This document shows, one piece after another, positions 12,086 to 23,082 of a stretch of DNA of 64,000 nt (its first letter is position 1; the number at the start of each line of letters is the position of its first letter). The notes under the pieces were generated by a model. It was not told the DNA's origin. It made no database searches and worked only from the letters and a program-made list of their open reading frames with translations. The stretch comes from Membranipora membranacea (taxonomy: Eukaryota > Bryozoa > Gymnolaemata > Cheilostomatida > Membraniporidae), in contig OU612066.1 of NCBI GenBank assembly GCA_914767715.1, positions 30,726,283 to 30,790,282 on the forward strand, read 5' to 3'. The translations under genes were made by a program, and so were the position numbers.

Positions 12086-12339
12086 GTGTTTCATAAACTT
12101 AAAGTTGTCCTCTTTCTTAGCCAAATGTAGGTGCTCAATATTTGCGACAGAAGCTCTATCGATCAGAGATACACATACTAATAGTGTAATCTCGAAATCA
12201 GTGTGCCCTAATGCTACCCAAATCTCTGGAGTATTGCTCTGTATATATTGTTACCCAGAAAGTCCCTTGACTTTTATCCCTCCAATCCTCTCATCCATAT
12301 GCATATTTAGCAGCAAAGCAAGCACACCTGTCTGTTTTT

Positions 12340-12420
12340 TTTTTTTCATCATCATTCATCATCATGATCATCATTTCATTATTGATGATGATGGTTGGTG
12401 GTTGATTGATTGCTTGTTGT
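12340..12420. repeat. CAT/ATG simple repeat
   Basis: A run of CATCAT followed by GATGATGATGG gives a low-complexity inverted tract within Y. No gene. Confidence 0.7.
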
Positions 12421-13315
12421 TGATTCATTGATTTTATTGTTGTGTTGATTGGTTGAGACTGTCAACAGAACCCCACAGAACCACCACTTGGCCATCATAG
12501 TCATAGCTATCAATCATGGACACAACACAGCCTCAGAGTCAGACCCACTGCAGTCATCATGGGCACCTGCTGGATCAGACATAGTACACAACATATTGCA
12601 AAAGTCTACTATCAACCGGTATACGGACACTGCGAAAATGTTCATTTCAAAAATGGTGTTTGTGGTTTGATTTTTGAAATTGCATTTTCGAGTTGTCACG
12701 GATTCTTATCAACCACCCAACCAATGGGTTGATAATGGGCTTTTGAAATGTGTACTATGTCTGATCTCCCAGATACCCATGACTGAATTCTGCAAAAGAT
12801 TTGTGAGTGAACCTGAAGTTTGTTGGCAGCCTTAGGGCCTCAAGTCAAGTCAGACATTCTAAAGCGTAGCTGTGGCCGAGCCAGACCACCACCTCAACTC
12901 AAGCCAAAGATCCAATCACATGCTGAAATAGCTGAGGCCAAAACCACCACCACAAGCCTCCGATCCACTCACAAGCTTCACTGAAAAATCCTTGAGTGGA
13001 TCTGAGGCTTGGGGTGGTTAGATATTCTTGAGAATAGATGAGGTCCAAACCACCACCACCTCAAGCCAAAGATCCAATCACAATCCCAGCAGGCCCACTG
13101 CTAAAGATTTGTGAATGGATGGTGGTTTAGACTTCACGATCATAATAATTGCAGTTGAAGCCTTTTATTCTTCCTCAAAGATGTAAAGTAATGCAATGTA
13201 AGTAAATTATATACATCATATTTATTCTGGGGAATGATGTTGATTTTCCAATCTTTAACCTGGAGGTCAACAAGTCACTTACTTACCATTGGAGTTTGTC
13301 TGGTTATGTTAATAT

Positions 13316-13370
13316 TCTCTACTCTAACAATTTGTTAGAGACTCTAACAAATTTGTTAGAGTCTCTAACA
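13316..13370. repeat. Tandem CTCTAACAAATTTGTTAGAG palindromes
   Basis: About two and a half back-to-back copies of a 20-bp palindrome near the right end of Y. Confidence 0.8.
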
Positions 13371-14196
13371 GATGCTTGTCTCCTGAAAAAATTTTTTCCG
13401 CTGCGCGGGGCTTTTTTTTTTAGAGAGTTGACCAGACAGATTAAATACGCCTATGACTTAGCTGACAGTCTGAAGCTAGGTAGATTCTTTGATGATCAGC
13501 TGCAGTATGAGTGATGCAATCCAATTAGTATCCTAGCTGTATCGAGTTCAGTCCGTGTACTGTATGTTATTCTGTATGTGTTTGAGGTGATTGCTGTGAT
13601 ATTTGTGTGGTTCAATATGAGAACGAGCAATCCCGACTGTTAATTTCGACCTTCATGCCGTGAGAATGCTGTACTTTGACAATGTTACACAGATCCGTTA
13701 ATGCAAGTATCTATCCGTTTCCGTTGAGACGTTGTGATGATGCTGTGCTGTGACAATGTTACACAGATCCGTTAATACAAGTAGCCATCTGTTTCCGTTG
13801 AGACGTTGTGATAATGCTGTGCTGTGACAATGTTACACAGAAAACAGCTCCGTTTATACTTGTGCCTTTCTTGACTTTGTAACTTTCCGTAATCGAGAGA
13901 TTTTAAACTGCAGTATGCTGTGTGTACCAACTGTCCGTTAGTCCTTATTGTTTTAGCCTTGTTTGATGACAGTTGATGTACGTTCGATGATGCGATTCTG
14001 CAGAATACCGTTAGTAAGCAATCTTGGTTATCTTGTGTTATATAAGCATAACCTGTGTGTAACACAAGTCCGTATAGTGTTTTTAACTGTGTTGATGTGG
14101 ATCCACAGTTCCTTGATTGAGCGAAAGACTTTATCCGTAATTAAGCTCAACGTTGGTGAATGATTTACGATTTTCCTTATTGTCATAAGGTTTCAT

Positions 14197-14938
14197 TATA
14201 AAGTTATTTATGAACTTTAGCCGTTTGGGTTAGGTGTAGAACTCTTATAACTAGAATTATCTAGACAAAGTTCACTGAACTATGATTTCTATATATTGTC
14301 TGTTATCCATAATATTTGATATTCCATTTAAAGTCGTGAAACCTGTAATTGTTCAAAAAACATGAGTAACACTAATCAAATTATGATCAAATTATCAAAT
14401 ACGAAATTAAAATGGTTTTTCCAAGAATATTCATTTACGATGTAGTTATAAAACAATAAGCTTCAAATTATGTATACCATTGAAAAATTACAGTTTAAAT
14501 CAGAATTAAAAGTTAAAATTGACATACCTCTGGTGTATTCCTAGTTAATATTGGTTTTCACATCTTGACTCTATGGTTTTCTACACATAACTGAATAGAT
14601 AGAGCCAGATGACGTTCACTTGATCTTTTATGTTTTGATTTTTTGAATACTAAGTGGTAAAAAATGACCGTAATCCTGCAGTGTTAGGTGCAGGTTGACC
14701 TGCAAACGCCATTAATTTTGGTCCATATTTAGAGTCAGAAGTTCAGGGAGAGTTCAGATTTTAAATTTGTGAGTGCTAAGTTGGGTCTTTAATTACTTTT
14801 GCAGCAGCATGATAGATTTTTTGGAAGCCATAACGAGAATCGCAGTTTAGGTATTTTTTTTACATAATTGGCAAGCCTATAATTTGATAATAACATACTA
14901 GGCACAATGCCCAGTTTACTTTGTTGTGTATTCTTACA
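14197..14938 (-). repeat. BEL/Pao LTR segment (copy A)
   Basis: Collinear with 56,755-57,489 and, with a ~330-bp internal gap, with 49,415-49,825. On the minus strand the LTR begins TGTAAGAATAC. It is the outer part of the 5' LTR of copy 1. Confidence 0.8.
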
Positions 14939-17423
14939 TCGCTATTATGTTGACTCTAGTATCTCTTGATCAATGAACTTCTTCATTGATTTTATAGTGG
15001 GCATGCAGTATTGTTCGTTATGATTTGCTGTCTATAACATAGCAGCAGTGTGTATTTTGGATATGTTAAGATATTTTCAGAAGTCAAAACAAAACCCTCA
15101 ATCTCAATTCCTTTTTATGATTATTCATAATTCCCTTAACCCATCAACTTCAACATTAGCATTGAGAAGCATATATATTTTTTCTAAGTGTGTTTATTGC
15201 AGGTGCAATTACTGGGGCAAGGCTATCCGATTGCCATCATATCTTTGACAGTCATGTGGGTTGTCACATGCCCCAATTTTCTAGCGATGATTGCAACAAA
15301 AAACGATAAGTAGGTAAGGAAATTTGGATATTTACACCGACATGACTCATTTCGTATTGTTGTCGGTTTTGCACGTTGTCACACTTTGTCCAGAGTTTGT
15401 TACGTTTTGCACATGGTGTCATGTTTTGTGCATTTGTCACTTGATGTGCCTCAACAAGCAAATGATTACTCCAACTTCAGCAAACATTGGCAACCACAAA
15501 GATCATTTACAGACTTAACATGATGTTATAGCTGGTATCGAGCATTGTTCTCACCTTTCTACGATCTACACTCTGATGACTAATCAACCTCAGACCCTCT
15601 CTCTCAGATATCAGATATAGGTAGTCATGATAAATGTCACTTAACAAATGAATTTGGGATAGATGGCCAATCTGGACGCTACTGCACAACTTATGAGGAC
15701 TACAGAAGCGCATCGAACATATATAGTATTTTGCGCTATGTAATTTATTATTAAAAAATGATTTCTTTTTCTATGCTTCTTAGTTTTTTCTATTTTGATA
15801 TTTTGATAAATAATTTTAACACCGATAAATTCAAGGAGCAAATATGACCATGTATTTGTGACTAACATCAAAAATTAAGAAAGGTATTGATGTAGTTCGG
15901 TGAATTTAAAAAAAAAAGGCTTTTTCCGCAAAGTGCTGTGTTAAATTAAGGAAGGGCCGGGGTTTTATGATGTGACGAGGTTTGAATGTAGGTAATGGTG
16001 AAGTGGATGGCTGGTTTTGCTCTGCTACATGCGGTTGAACTGCATCCTCACTCCAGGATGCAGAGTGGTTCTCCAGGTTTGGAGTTCGTCCGCGGGAACC
16101 TCCTGATTTCTGGGTCCAGCAACTTGTCAGGCATGTATGTGTGGACACAGCATATGAGTTATATTCAGGCTGATTGGTCATACCATGGTCATTTTCATTC
16201 TGGGCACACTGATTTCGAGATTACACTATTAGTATGTGTATCTCTGATCGATAGAGCTTCTGTCGCAAATATTGAGCACCTACATTTGGCTGAAAAAGAG
16301 GACAACTTTAATTTTATCAAACAGACATGATCGAAACAGAATTACCTAGCTCTGCGTTATTAGTTCTCTCTTCTGAGCTTAGGCTAGCAATACACAGTTT
16401 CGATGTCACTTTTCTTGTCAAAAACATGTGCTAAATGCTCTTCTAAAACTGTTAAAAGGTGATATCAGATTTTCTAAATATAAATTAGAATATTTTAACA
16501 AAGAATGAGAAAATGATAAGTGTATATCCAAAAGTTTGGGTAATCATCCATACGTCTCCTAAATACTGAATTTCAGCTGCACTCAAGCTAAGTGAATTAA
16601 TTCACTCTCTATCGATCAGAGATATACATGCAATAGTATATCACGTCATCAGTGTGCATTCTGGGTCATTTTCAATGTTTTCCGTGTTCTATATATTTTT
16701 TAACTTAGCCATGTTTTCACATTATTACTGCAATATTTAGTGCAATCAACTTATTTATATTTATTTTGAATATGATAAATGACAAAGTTAATTTATTTGC
16801 CTATGGAACAAAGAAAAAGTCAAAGCTCAAAGTGGTGAAGATTAGAGATAAAACAGCAGAAGACAACTACTGATACTATGCCGAACAATACATGGCCACC
16901 AACCAAACCAAAAAACCAAAACCCGTGGCCGTGTGAACAGGGCTAATGTAAGGTACTCTTAGGTTAATCAAACGCTCACGTGTGTCCTGATAGCACCTGT
17001 ATTGATTGTTCCTATACTCAATCCTATATGCATTTTCAGGAAATCTTTTCCTAATATAAAGTCACTTTATGCATAAAGTTTCAACTTGTAGAAGCGCCGG
17101 TAGGCTATTCCCGATTGCAGTCACTGTCGTCACTGTTGCCCCCCCTGTTGAGCTTTTTTAGCCAAAGAGGACGGTCTTGGAGATGTTATAATTTATAAAT
17201 GGCGCCATGTGTTAAACCACCGGAGTTACATGATCCCGAGACCAAATCATTTCCTGGGCACACAGTTATTTTACACATTGTGAAAAAAGCCTTCAGCTGT
17301 TACAGAGTGTTGTTCATACATTTTGTTTATGCACTTGAAAAGGTCTTCTCCCTCCCATAAGCTTTCACTAGGTCTTAGCCTGCGTGATTGAGATGTAATA
17401 ATGTCTTCTTGTCTCATTCCCAG
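14939..17423. other. Duplicated flank without a recognised gene
   Basis: Apart from MITE X I see no supported exon. Short open frames here are shared with copy B but carry no family signature. Around 16,660-16,950 lies the minus-strand end of another repeat family (GGCCGTGTGAACAGGGC end), related to 48,415-48,680. Confidence 0.6.
16205..16656 (+). mobile_element. MITE X, intact copy in duplication A
   Basis: 452 bp, TIRs CACACTGAT/ATCAGTGTG, 9-bp TSD CATTCTGGG on both sides (16,196-16,204 and 16,657-16,665). It has inserted into a GAAAATGACC-type repeat. No coding capacity. A 9-bp TSD, seen with a different sequence in the copy inside Y, would suit Merlin- or Mutator-like mobilisation; this is an inference from TSD length only. 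Confidence 0.92.
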
Positions 17424-17456
17424 GTAAAAATCAGTATCTTGAGGTCAAATTGGCAG
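17424..17456 (+). CDS. Coiled-coil microexon A1 (33 nt)
   Basis: TTCCCAG acceptor, GTAAGT donor, phase 1-1. Encodes KNQYLEVKLA. First microexon I can place. Its B copy is 60,371-60,403. Confidence 0.65.
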
Positions 17457-17695
17457 GTAAGTTGTATTAATATGATATCACTCCACGTTCCTGTGTATGG
17501 TATGCACTTGTATCTGACAACGATTAAAGGCCTTAAACTCTTACCGATGTATTTAAAAAGTCATGCCAAATGTAGCATTTTTACTCACTAACAATACTGA
17601 TGAAATTCCCACTGTCATACATTAACATGATAGCTGCAGTAGCCTACTTATAAATATGACATATTTGTTTTCTTAACGCTAACCATTGCCATGAT

Positions 17696-18681
17696 TATGT
17701 ATGTATGTATATATTTGTATCAATTCTCATGATAAAATCAATGTTTCTCTTGTGCTCTGTGAATAAAAATAAAGTTTTAAAAATTATAATAAAACATTGA
17801 CTAGATTTATAATAAATGAATCAAGCTATTCGATTGAGCAGTTTTACACATAATGAGCGAAAACAGTGTTTACGGCAGTTTACACGGTAGGCTGGCACTC
17901 TGTATCTACCAGATGGGAGTTGTTCTAGCGTTATGACAGTGTCTTTGCCCGAAGCGAACATTCTCAGGCATTTAGTTTTGAAGAACTTATCGAATATATC
18001 GTCTATGGTTGTAACTTCAAGCCTGCCTTTGCTTAGTCTACGTGCTGTGTTGATGAGGTGATTGTACTGGTTCTTAATATCAGATGAGAGGTGTCCGTAT
18101 ATAATACATAGGTGACATTGTAGGACGCTTTCGAGAAATGAGGTGTATGCCAGCTTAATGGTAGTTGTCTTGACATTCATAAAGGCTAGCTGCTTCATGA
18201 TGAATAGTCGTTTGTTAGCTTTGCTGATGATGTTTTTGGTGTTCGTATTGAAGTTAAGCTTATGATTGAGTGTGGTGCCAAGATATTTGTATTCATCTAC
18301 TCGTTCGATGGCGGAGTTGTTGATCATGATGGGTGGAGGGTCAGGATCATCGCGTAGATTACAGAAAACAAGCTCTTTGGTTTTCTTTGTGTTGATGAGC
18401 AGACTGTTTCTTGTGCACCAGGATTCGATATTATTGATTTCAACTTGCAGTGATGATGGTGATTTTGGCGAGATGAATTCTAATATCACAGTGTCATCGG
18501 CGTATTTTATGATGGTGTGATCATCGCTTACTGCCATGTCGTCTACGTAAAGTGAGAAGAGGATGGGACTGAGGACACATCCCTGAGGGCATCCAGTTGA
18601 TGTTATGATGCTGTTAGATAGAGTATTACCTACTTTCACTCGCTGTGTACGTGATGACAGAAAGTTATATGACCAGGATAT
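17696..18681 (-). mobile_element. 5'-truncated non-LTR retrotransposon (CR1/Rex-like LINE)
   Basis: Absent from copy B, where CCATGATT is followed directly by GCCTGAAC. On the minus strand it runs from mid-RT to a 3' tail of ATACATACATACAT at the left edge. No clear target-site duplication. 5' truncation at 18,681 is usual for LINEs. Confidence 0.85.
17821..18639 (-). CDS. LINE reverse transcriptase, C-terminal part
   Basis: At least 272 aa, open to the truncation point at 18,681, where it is preceded by FLSSRTQRVKVGN. It has GCPQGCVLSPILFSLYVDD (RT box 4) and IKYADDTVIL (catalytic YADD), then SWCTRNSLLINTKKTKELVF and YKYLGTTL of RT boxes 6-7, and a C-terminal extension ending RSLCVKLLNRIA. 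This order fits the CR1/Rex/Jockey side of LINEs. The N-terminal endonuclease is missing, so it cannot be autonomous. It sits within an intron of the microexon gene in opposite orientation. Confidence 0.88.
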   Translation of the reverse strand: MKVGNTLSNSIITSTGCPQGCVLSPILFSLYVDDMAVSDDHTIIKYADDTVILEFISPKSPSSLQVEINNIESWCTRNSLLINTKKTKELVFCNLRDDPDPPPIMINNSAIERVDEYKYLGTTLNHKLNFNTNTKNIISKANKRLFIMKQLAFMNVKTTTIKLAYTSFLESVLQCHLCIIYGHLSSDIKNQYNHLINTARRLSKGRLEVTTIDDIFDKFFKTKCLRMFASGKDTVITLEQLPSGRYRVPAYRVNCRKHCFRSLCVKLLNRIA

Positions 18682-18689
18682 GCCTGAAC

Positions 18690-20443
18690 CATAGAGTCAT
18701 TATATACTCTAGAGTGGACAATGTGTACAAAAATAGCATCAGTTTTTGTCCTACTTAATTATTGCGAAATCCATGACGCGATGCAATCTGGTTGTGCATG
18801 GCCAGCGCCTGTATCATATAATTTATCATTGAGAATTTAGGAATTGGGTATGAAAATTTAAGTTTTAGAGCGCTAATAGCCATTTTTTCAGAAAAATTTT
18901 CATGGCACACTATGTGGAACACTTGTAGGTATTTTCACTTGCAGCCATTGGAAAAATTTTCTATTTCTTCCCATCAAAATAAGCCAAAACCCCAACCGCA
19001 AACACATCATTGTGATGAAAAAAAATTACCGGGCTAGCTTGTTTTTTCTACTGCCACTTGCCAGCCATATAAGCTGTGTCCTGTCTCTCTTACTCATATG
19101 TTACACATTCAGTGGGTCTTTTTAATTTTTGATTAAATGAAGTATGAGTAGCCTGTGAACAAGTGATCGGAGGTGTAGAAGTTTGCAGCTTGCCTCATTT
19201 TCAGCCACAATGTACATAATGTCATGATTCAGATTTGCTCTCCAGATAACGTTACTTTATTGAGGGTATTATTATCGGTTTTTTGTTTCTTATGTCAAAG
19301 AAGATCAATTAAGATTGGTGCTAAAATCAGATGTGGCGTTACTGTCAGTCCTCATTGCTCATTAGATCACTTTTTGGCTGCCTCTCTTATATTTTTATAG
19401 CATCAATCTATTTCTGCCGGAGAATCACAGCTGTGTGAAATACTAACTCTGGTCATTTCAAAGGATTGAACACCTACTACACTCATCCCCCTTCCCTCAA
19501 AACTATGCAAACAAATACACATGTATACGTCAACTGCCAGTGCCTTTTCTGGAGTATATACAAAATATTATGAGGGATGCTGAAGTTGCCATCTCAACTA
19601 ATTTACACACACAAACAAACAACCATAGTCATAATAATCATACCAGAAATTTGTATCAAACATCCACAGCGACCGCTCTGAAGCAAATGGTCCCTTATTT
19701 CAAGTATGGTGAGAAATCAGAAATATCCGTCAACTTAAAATGTCACATTAGTGAGTAATGTTCTGAAAAATCTGGAGTCAGTCAGGATAGTTTTGTTACA
19801 AAATGCATTCATTTATATGCTTTCAAAACCTGCTGTGTATGGTTGAATGGTTTTCCGAATTCAAAAACTAGAGGACACCACTGGAGAGGGAATTTAGAGC
19901 TCTAAATGACAGCCAAATCTAAACGCCGAATCTAAGTCAGAACCGTATGTAAATTGCTTCTGCAAATGGCGGAACTTAGCGGCGAACTTTTAACCTCCAG
20001 TCAGCTTTTCCACAAGCTATGTGTACACCTTATACTGAACAAATAACATTAACTCACTTGATGGCTAACATATGAGTAAAAGAGACAGAATCCAACTTAT
20101 GGTTGAGAAAAATGTGGAAAAAACAAGCTAGCCCGGTAATGTTTGCGGTTGGGGTTATGGCTTATTTTGAGGGGAAAACATAGAACAATTTTCCAATGGC
20201 TGCAAGTGAAAATACCTACAAGTGTTCCACATGGCGTGACATGAAAAATTTTCCGTAAAAATGGCTATTAGCGCTCTAAAACATAAATTTTCATGCTCAA
20301 TTCCTATATTCTCAATGATAACTTATATGATACAGGCACAAGCCATGCACAACCGGATTGCACTGCGTCATGGATTTCGCAATAATTAAGTAGGACGTTT
20401 TGAGCACTGCATTGTCCGCTCTAGAGTATATAATAACTCTATG
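18690..20443. mobile_element. Long-TIR DNA element, 1,754 bp (8-bp TSD)
   Basis: Inverted repeats of about 430 bp starting CATAGAG(T)...TATATACTCTAGAG at both tips. TSD GCCTGAAC at 18,682-18,689 and 20,444-20,451; copy B has the single GCCTGAAC. The middle (about 19,130-20,030) has no transposase. The CATA tip and 8-bp TSD resemble element Y and several micro-palindromes. Confidence 0.92.
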
Positions 20444-20635
20444 GCCTGAACTGTCTGCACAGAAGATTATTTGTTATTGGGATCATGTAATGCCTTGGAA
20501 GCTTTCTGTGTGGGATTCTGATGGTGGATTGATGCGAAAACTACATGAATACATTAAAGTTCCATATATCGCTTCACAGTTCTCCAAAACAGTTTGAGAG
20601 AATTGTTAATGATACATTTCTGTTGTCTGTTCCAG

Positions 20636-20671
20636 AAGACCAATTGAGGCGTGAACCACTGGCCATGAAAA
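20636..20671 (+). CDS. Coiled-coil microexon A2 (36 nt)
   Basis: TGTTCCAG acceptor, GTGAGT donor, phase 1-1, encodes DQLRREPLAMK. B copy: 60,836-60,871. The donor is followed by ATGATG-AGC-CATCAT, a small hairpin repeated after most exons of this class. Confidence 0.7.
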
Positions 20672-21324
20672 GTGAGTAAATGATGAGCCATCATCAATAA
20701 TAACTGTAATAGATAAACTATCTTTAATACATTTTTTGTAGCTTTATACACCCTCAAACTATTGTACCACCGAGAATAGGTTGATTTTTGTACCATACTC
20801 AAACAGACTCTTGAGTACGCCTGAATCCCAACATTAACTTATGAGTTCTGCGCTCCTACCTGCAAACTGCGAGAATTCCATTTCTCAGCCTGAGACCCAA
20901 TGATTTTGAATAAAACTTCAAATTAGTAAAAGTGTGACCTGCAATAACTCCTTACTGTGCCTATTTCGATAGTCTGCAGTGTGTTTGTAGTGCTGTAGTC
21001 CTAGTGCTATTTAAGTTAATGTAGATACTGGCCGCCCCCACCCATTTTTTTGTTGGAGCTGAGACAAGGCTAACGTCTTAGTTAAACAAATTAGACTAAA
21101 ACTCTCCAATACAATTCTACGATTAGAGACGGATGAGCAAGAATTTGTAATATAGCAAAATTATCTCACCAGTTGGATATGAGGGGACAACTTCCAAAAT
21201 ACAACATTTTCTCACAGTTTGATCCCACCCTCCCTGGTTTGATCAGGGAGGGGAATCTTCCAGGTTCATCATATTACAACTTACCTCTATGTAGATGCAG
21301 TAATGTTTTATTTATCATTTTCAG

Positions 21325-21357
21325 GAATGCTTGAAGAGCATCAGAAGGAATTGAGAG
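21325..21357 (+). CDS. Coiled-coil microexon A3 (33 nt)
   Basis: TTTTCAG acceptor, GTATGT donor, phase 1-1, encodes MLEEHQKELR. Confidence 0.7.
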
Positions 21358-21446
21358 GTATGTTATTGTAGAGGACGAATATGTACTTACATTAACTAAA
21401 CCAAAATGAACTATAAATTGGGAAATTTCTGTGTGAGCTTCTGAAG

Positions 21447-21481
21447 CAGCCTGTCTTAACAAGCTTTGTTAAGACAGGCTA
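21447..21481. repeat. Micro-palindrome insertion 3 (35 bp, 9-bp TSD)
   Basis: Arms AGCCTGTCTTAACAA in inverted orientation, flanked by CTTCTGAAG at 21,438-21,446 and 21,482-21,490. Lies in an intron of the microexon gene. Confidence 0.85.
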
Positions 21482-21606
21482 CTTCTGAAGGTGGTGAAGA
21501 CAACATTAATGCATTGAAGTTCTATATATCGCTTCACTAGTTTTTAAGTTCTCCAAAACTGTTTGAGGGAATCGTACTTGATATGCATTTCTGTTGTCTG
21601 TTCCAG

Positions 21607-21648
21607 TGATACAATTGAGGCATGATCATCAAATACAGACCTTGAAAA
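21607..21648 (+). CDS. Coiled-coil microexon A4 (42 nt)
   Basis: TTCCAG acceptor, GTGAGT donor, phase 1-1, encodes IQLRHDHQIQTLK (two heptads with the junction residue). Confidence 0.7.
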
Positions 21649-22302
21649 GTGAGTAAATGATGAGCCATCATCAATAATAACTGTAAGAGACAAACTACTC
21701 TTAGTACATTTTTTGTAGCTTTATACACCCTCAAACTATTGTACCACCGAGAATAGGTTGATTTTGTACCATACTCAAACAGACTCTTGAGTACGCCTGA
21801 ATCTCAACATTGACTATTGGGATCTGCGCACCTACCTGCAAACTGCGAGAATTCCATTCCTCAGCCTGAGACCCAATGATTTAAAAAAAAACTTCAAATT
21901 AGTAATGGTGTAACCTGCAATAACTCCTTACTGTGCCTATTTCGAGAACATAATCTGCAGTGTGTTTGTAGTGCTGTCGTCCTAGTGCTATTTAAGCTAG
22001 TGTAGATACTAGCCGCCCCCACCAATTTTTTGTTGGAGCTGAGACAAGGCTTACTTCTTAGTTAAACAAATTAGACTAAAACTGTCCAATACAATTCTAC
22101 GATTAGAGACGGATGAGCAAGAATTTATAATATAGCAAAATTATCTCACCAGTTGGATATGAGGGGACAACTTTCAAAATACAACATTTTCTCACAGTTT
22201 GATCCCACCCCCTGGTTTGATCAGGGAGGGGAATCTTCCAGGTTCATCATATTACAACTTACCTCTATGTAGATGTAGTAATGTTTTATTTATCAATTTC
22301 AG

Positions 22303-22344
22303 AAGAATGTGAAGAATTTTCAGAACTACTGAGGCAATTCAAAG
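22303..22344 (+). CDS. Coiled-coil microexon A5 (42 nt)
   Basis: ATTTCAG acceptor, GTAGGT donor, phase 1-1, encodes ECEEFSELLRQFK. Confidence 0.7.
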
Positions 22345-22587
22345 GTAGGTTGTTGTTGAGGACTAACATGTACATACATTAACTCAATCAAAATTAACTA
22401 TAAGTTCTATCGGTTAGCTCTTGGACAAGCAGCATATTATAATCGTACCAGAAGTATTGTATTTTCATAAGAAATAGATTTGTTTATGCACTTGAAAAGG
22501 GCAGATGTCTTCTCCCTTCCTCAAGTTTTCACTAGGTATTAGCATGTGTGAGTTAGAAGTAGTAATGCACTTTTACATCATTTCCAG

Positions 22588-22625
22588 GAAAAAATTGAGT
22601 ACTCAAGACCTGATTGAGAGATGGG
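22588..22625 (+). pseudogene. Decayed microexon related to A1
   Basis: TTTCCAG then sequence aligned with A1, but the phase-1 frame meets TGA after three codons and the donor is GTTGTA. The same relic recurs once per ~1.2 kb unit (about 24,003, 25,180, 26,382, 27,574) and at 62,532. Confidence 0.7.
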
Positions 22626-23052
22626 TTGTATTAATTATAAAATTACTGTCCATTCATGTGTATGGTATTCACATTTGTCTGACACTGATTAAAGGCCTTA
22701 AACTTTTACAAATAGATGTAAAAAGTCACGGCAAATGTAGCATTTTCAGTCATACTAACAATACTGTTGAAACTCCCACTGCCATACAATATCTTGATTG
22801 TTGCAGTACTTACAAATACGACCTATTTGTTTTTTTAACTCTAACCATTGCCATGATTGCCCTAACTGTGTGCACAGAAGATTACTTGTTATTGGGATCA
22901 TGTAACGCCTTGGGAGCTTTCTGTGTGGTATTCTGATGGGGGATTGATGCGAAAACGAAATAAATACATTAAAGTTCCATATATCGTTCACAGTTCTCCA
23001 AAACAGTTTGAGAGAATTGTACATTGTATACATTGTCTGTTGTCTGTTACAG

Positions 23053-23082
23053 AGAATGATCATCAAATACAGACGCAGAGAA
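23053..23082 (+). CDS. Coiled-coil microexon A6 (30 nt)
   Basis: TGTTACAG acceptor, GTGAGT donor, phase 1-1, encodes NDHQIQTQR; last base A. Confidence 0.65.

Larger units (their letters stand above)
4785..12087. mobile_element. DNA transposon Z (7.3 kb) inserted in MITE X
   Basis: Ends carry TTCACTAAAAYGCGGAAAT in inverted orientation near both tips (4,789 and 12,061-12,082). GTTTCAT(A) is duplicated at 4,777-4,784 and 12,088-12,095; the TSD is 7 or 8 bp depending on whether the terminal A belongs to the element. Further copies of the core motif GACTAAAATGCGGAAA sit just inside both ends (4,867; 11,898-12,017), like subterminal transposase sites. The interior holds satellite-like, SINE-like and directly repeated segments but no transposase I can recognise. 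Confidence 0.8.
4443..12205 (-). mobile_element. MITE X, copy inside Y (9-bp TSD), split by Z
   Basis: TIR CACACTGAT at 4,443 and ATCAGTGTG ending at 12,205, with 9-bp TSD CCCTAATGC at 4,434-4,442 and 12,206-12,214. Both halves are the reverse complement of the intact 452-bp copies at 16,205 and 59,166. It is broken internally by the 7.3 kb element Z. Confidence 0.92.
4133..13455. mobile_element. DNA transposon Y, host of the nested insertions (8-bp TSD)
   Basis: Perfect 15-bp terminal inverted repeats (CATAGGCGTATTTAA at 4,133; its complement ending at 13,455), flanked by the 8-bp duplication ACTTAGCT at 4,125-4,132 and 13,456-13,463. Copy B shows the uninterrupted site (...TGTACTTAGCTGACAG...), proving insertion into the BEL LTR. 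Without the nested elements Y is about 1.55 kb and has no recognisable transposase, so it is non-autonomous. An 8-bp TSD with CA ends fits hAT or P superfamilies; I do not assign one. Confidence 0.9.
1..14938 (-). mobile_element. BEL/Pao LTR retrotransposon, copy 1 (interrupted)
   Basis: Read on the minus strand, the element runs from its 5' LTR region (right) through gag-like, protease, RT and RNase H reading frames to the window edge, where integrase is lost. The LTR right end is placed at 14,938 (plus-strand ...CTTACA) by comparison with the truncated LTR at 49,825. The LTR is split by the nested insertion at 4,133-13,455. I could not find the inner LTR border or a primer binding site. Confidence 0.85.
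1..21300. repeat. Segmental duplication, copy A
   Basis: Base 1 onward aligns with about 51,854 onward: BEL coding region, LTR, LTR flank, 452-bp MITE, first microexons. Copy A differs mainly by two insertions: the 9.3 kb transposon nest at 4,133-13,455, and a LINE plus long-TIR element at 17,696-20,443. Small substitutions are scattered, so the copies are close but not identical. Because non-transposon flanks are included, this is a duplication (or two assembled haplotypes), not two independent retrotransposon insertions. Confidence 0.9.

Noticed and set aside
15199-15305. Open stretch after TTTATTGCAG (AITGARLSDCHHIFDSH...) as an upstream exon of the microexon gene
   Set aside because: Correct phase at the acceptor, but no usable donor before an in-frame stop. 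It is present in both copies with no other support.
15995-16330. 111-aa open frame (copy B 115 aa) spanning the flank and MITE X
   Set aside because: The frame runs through the MITE border and TSD, so it is a chance frame.
22505-22936. 143-aa frame with hydrophobic C-terminus in the array (also 28,964-29,188)
   Set aside because: Runs through intron and repeat boundaries. The same sequence is interrupted by stops in the other array units.
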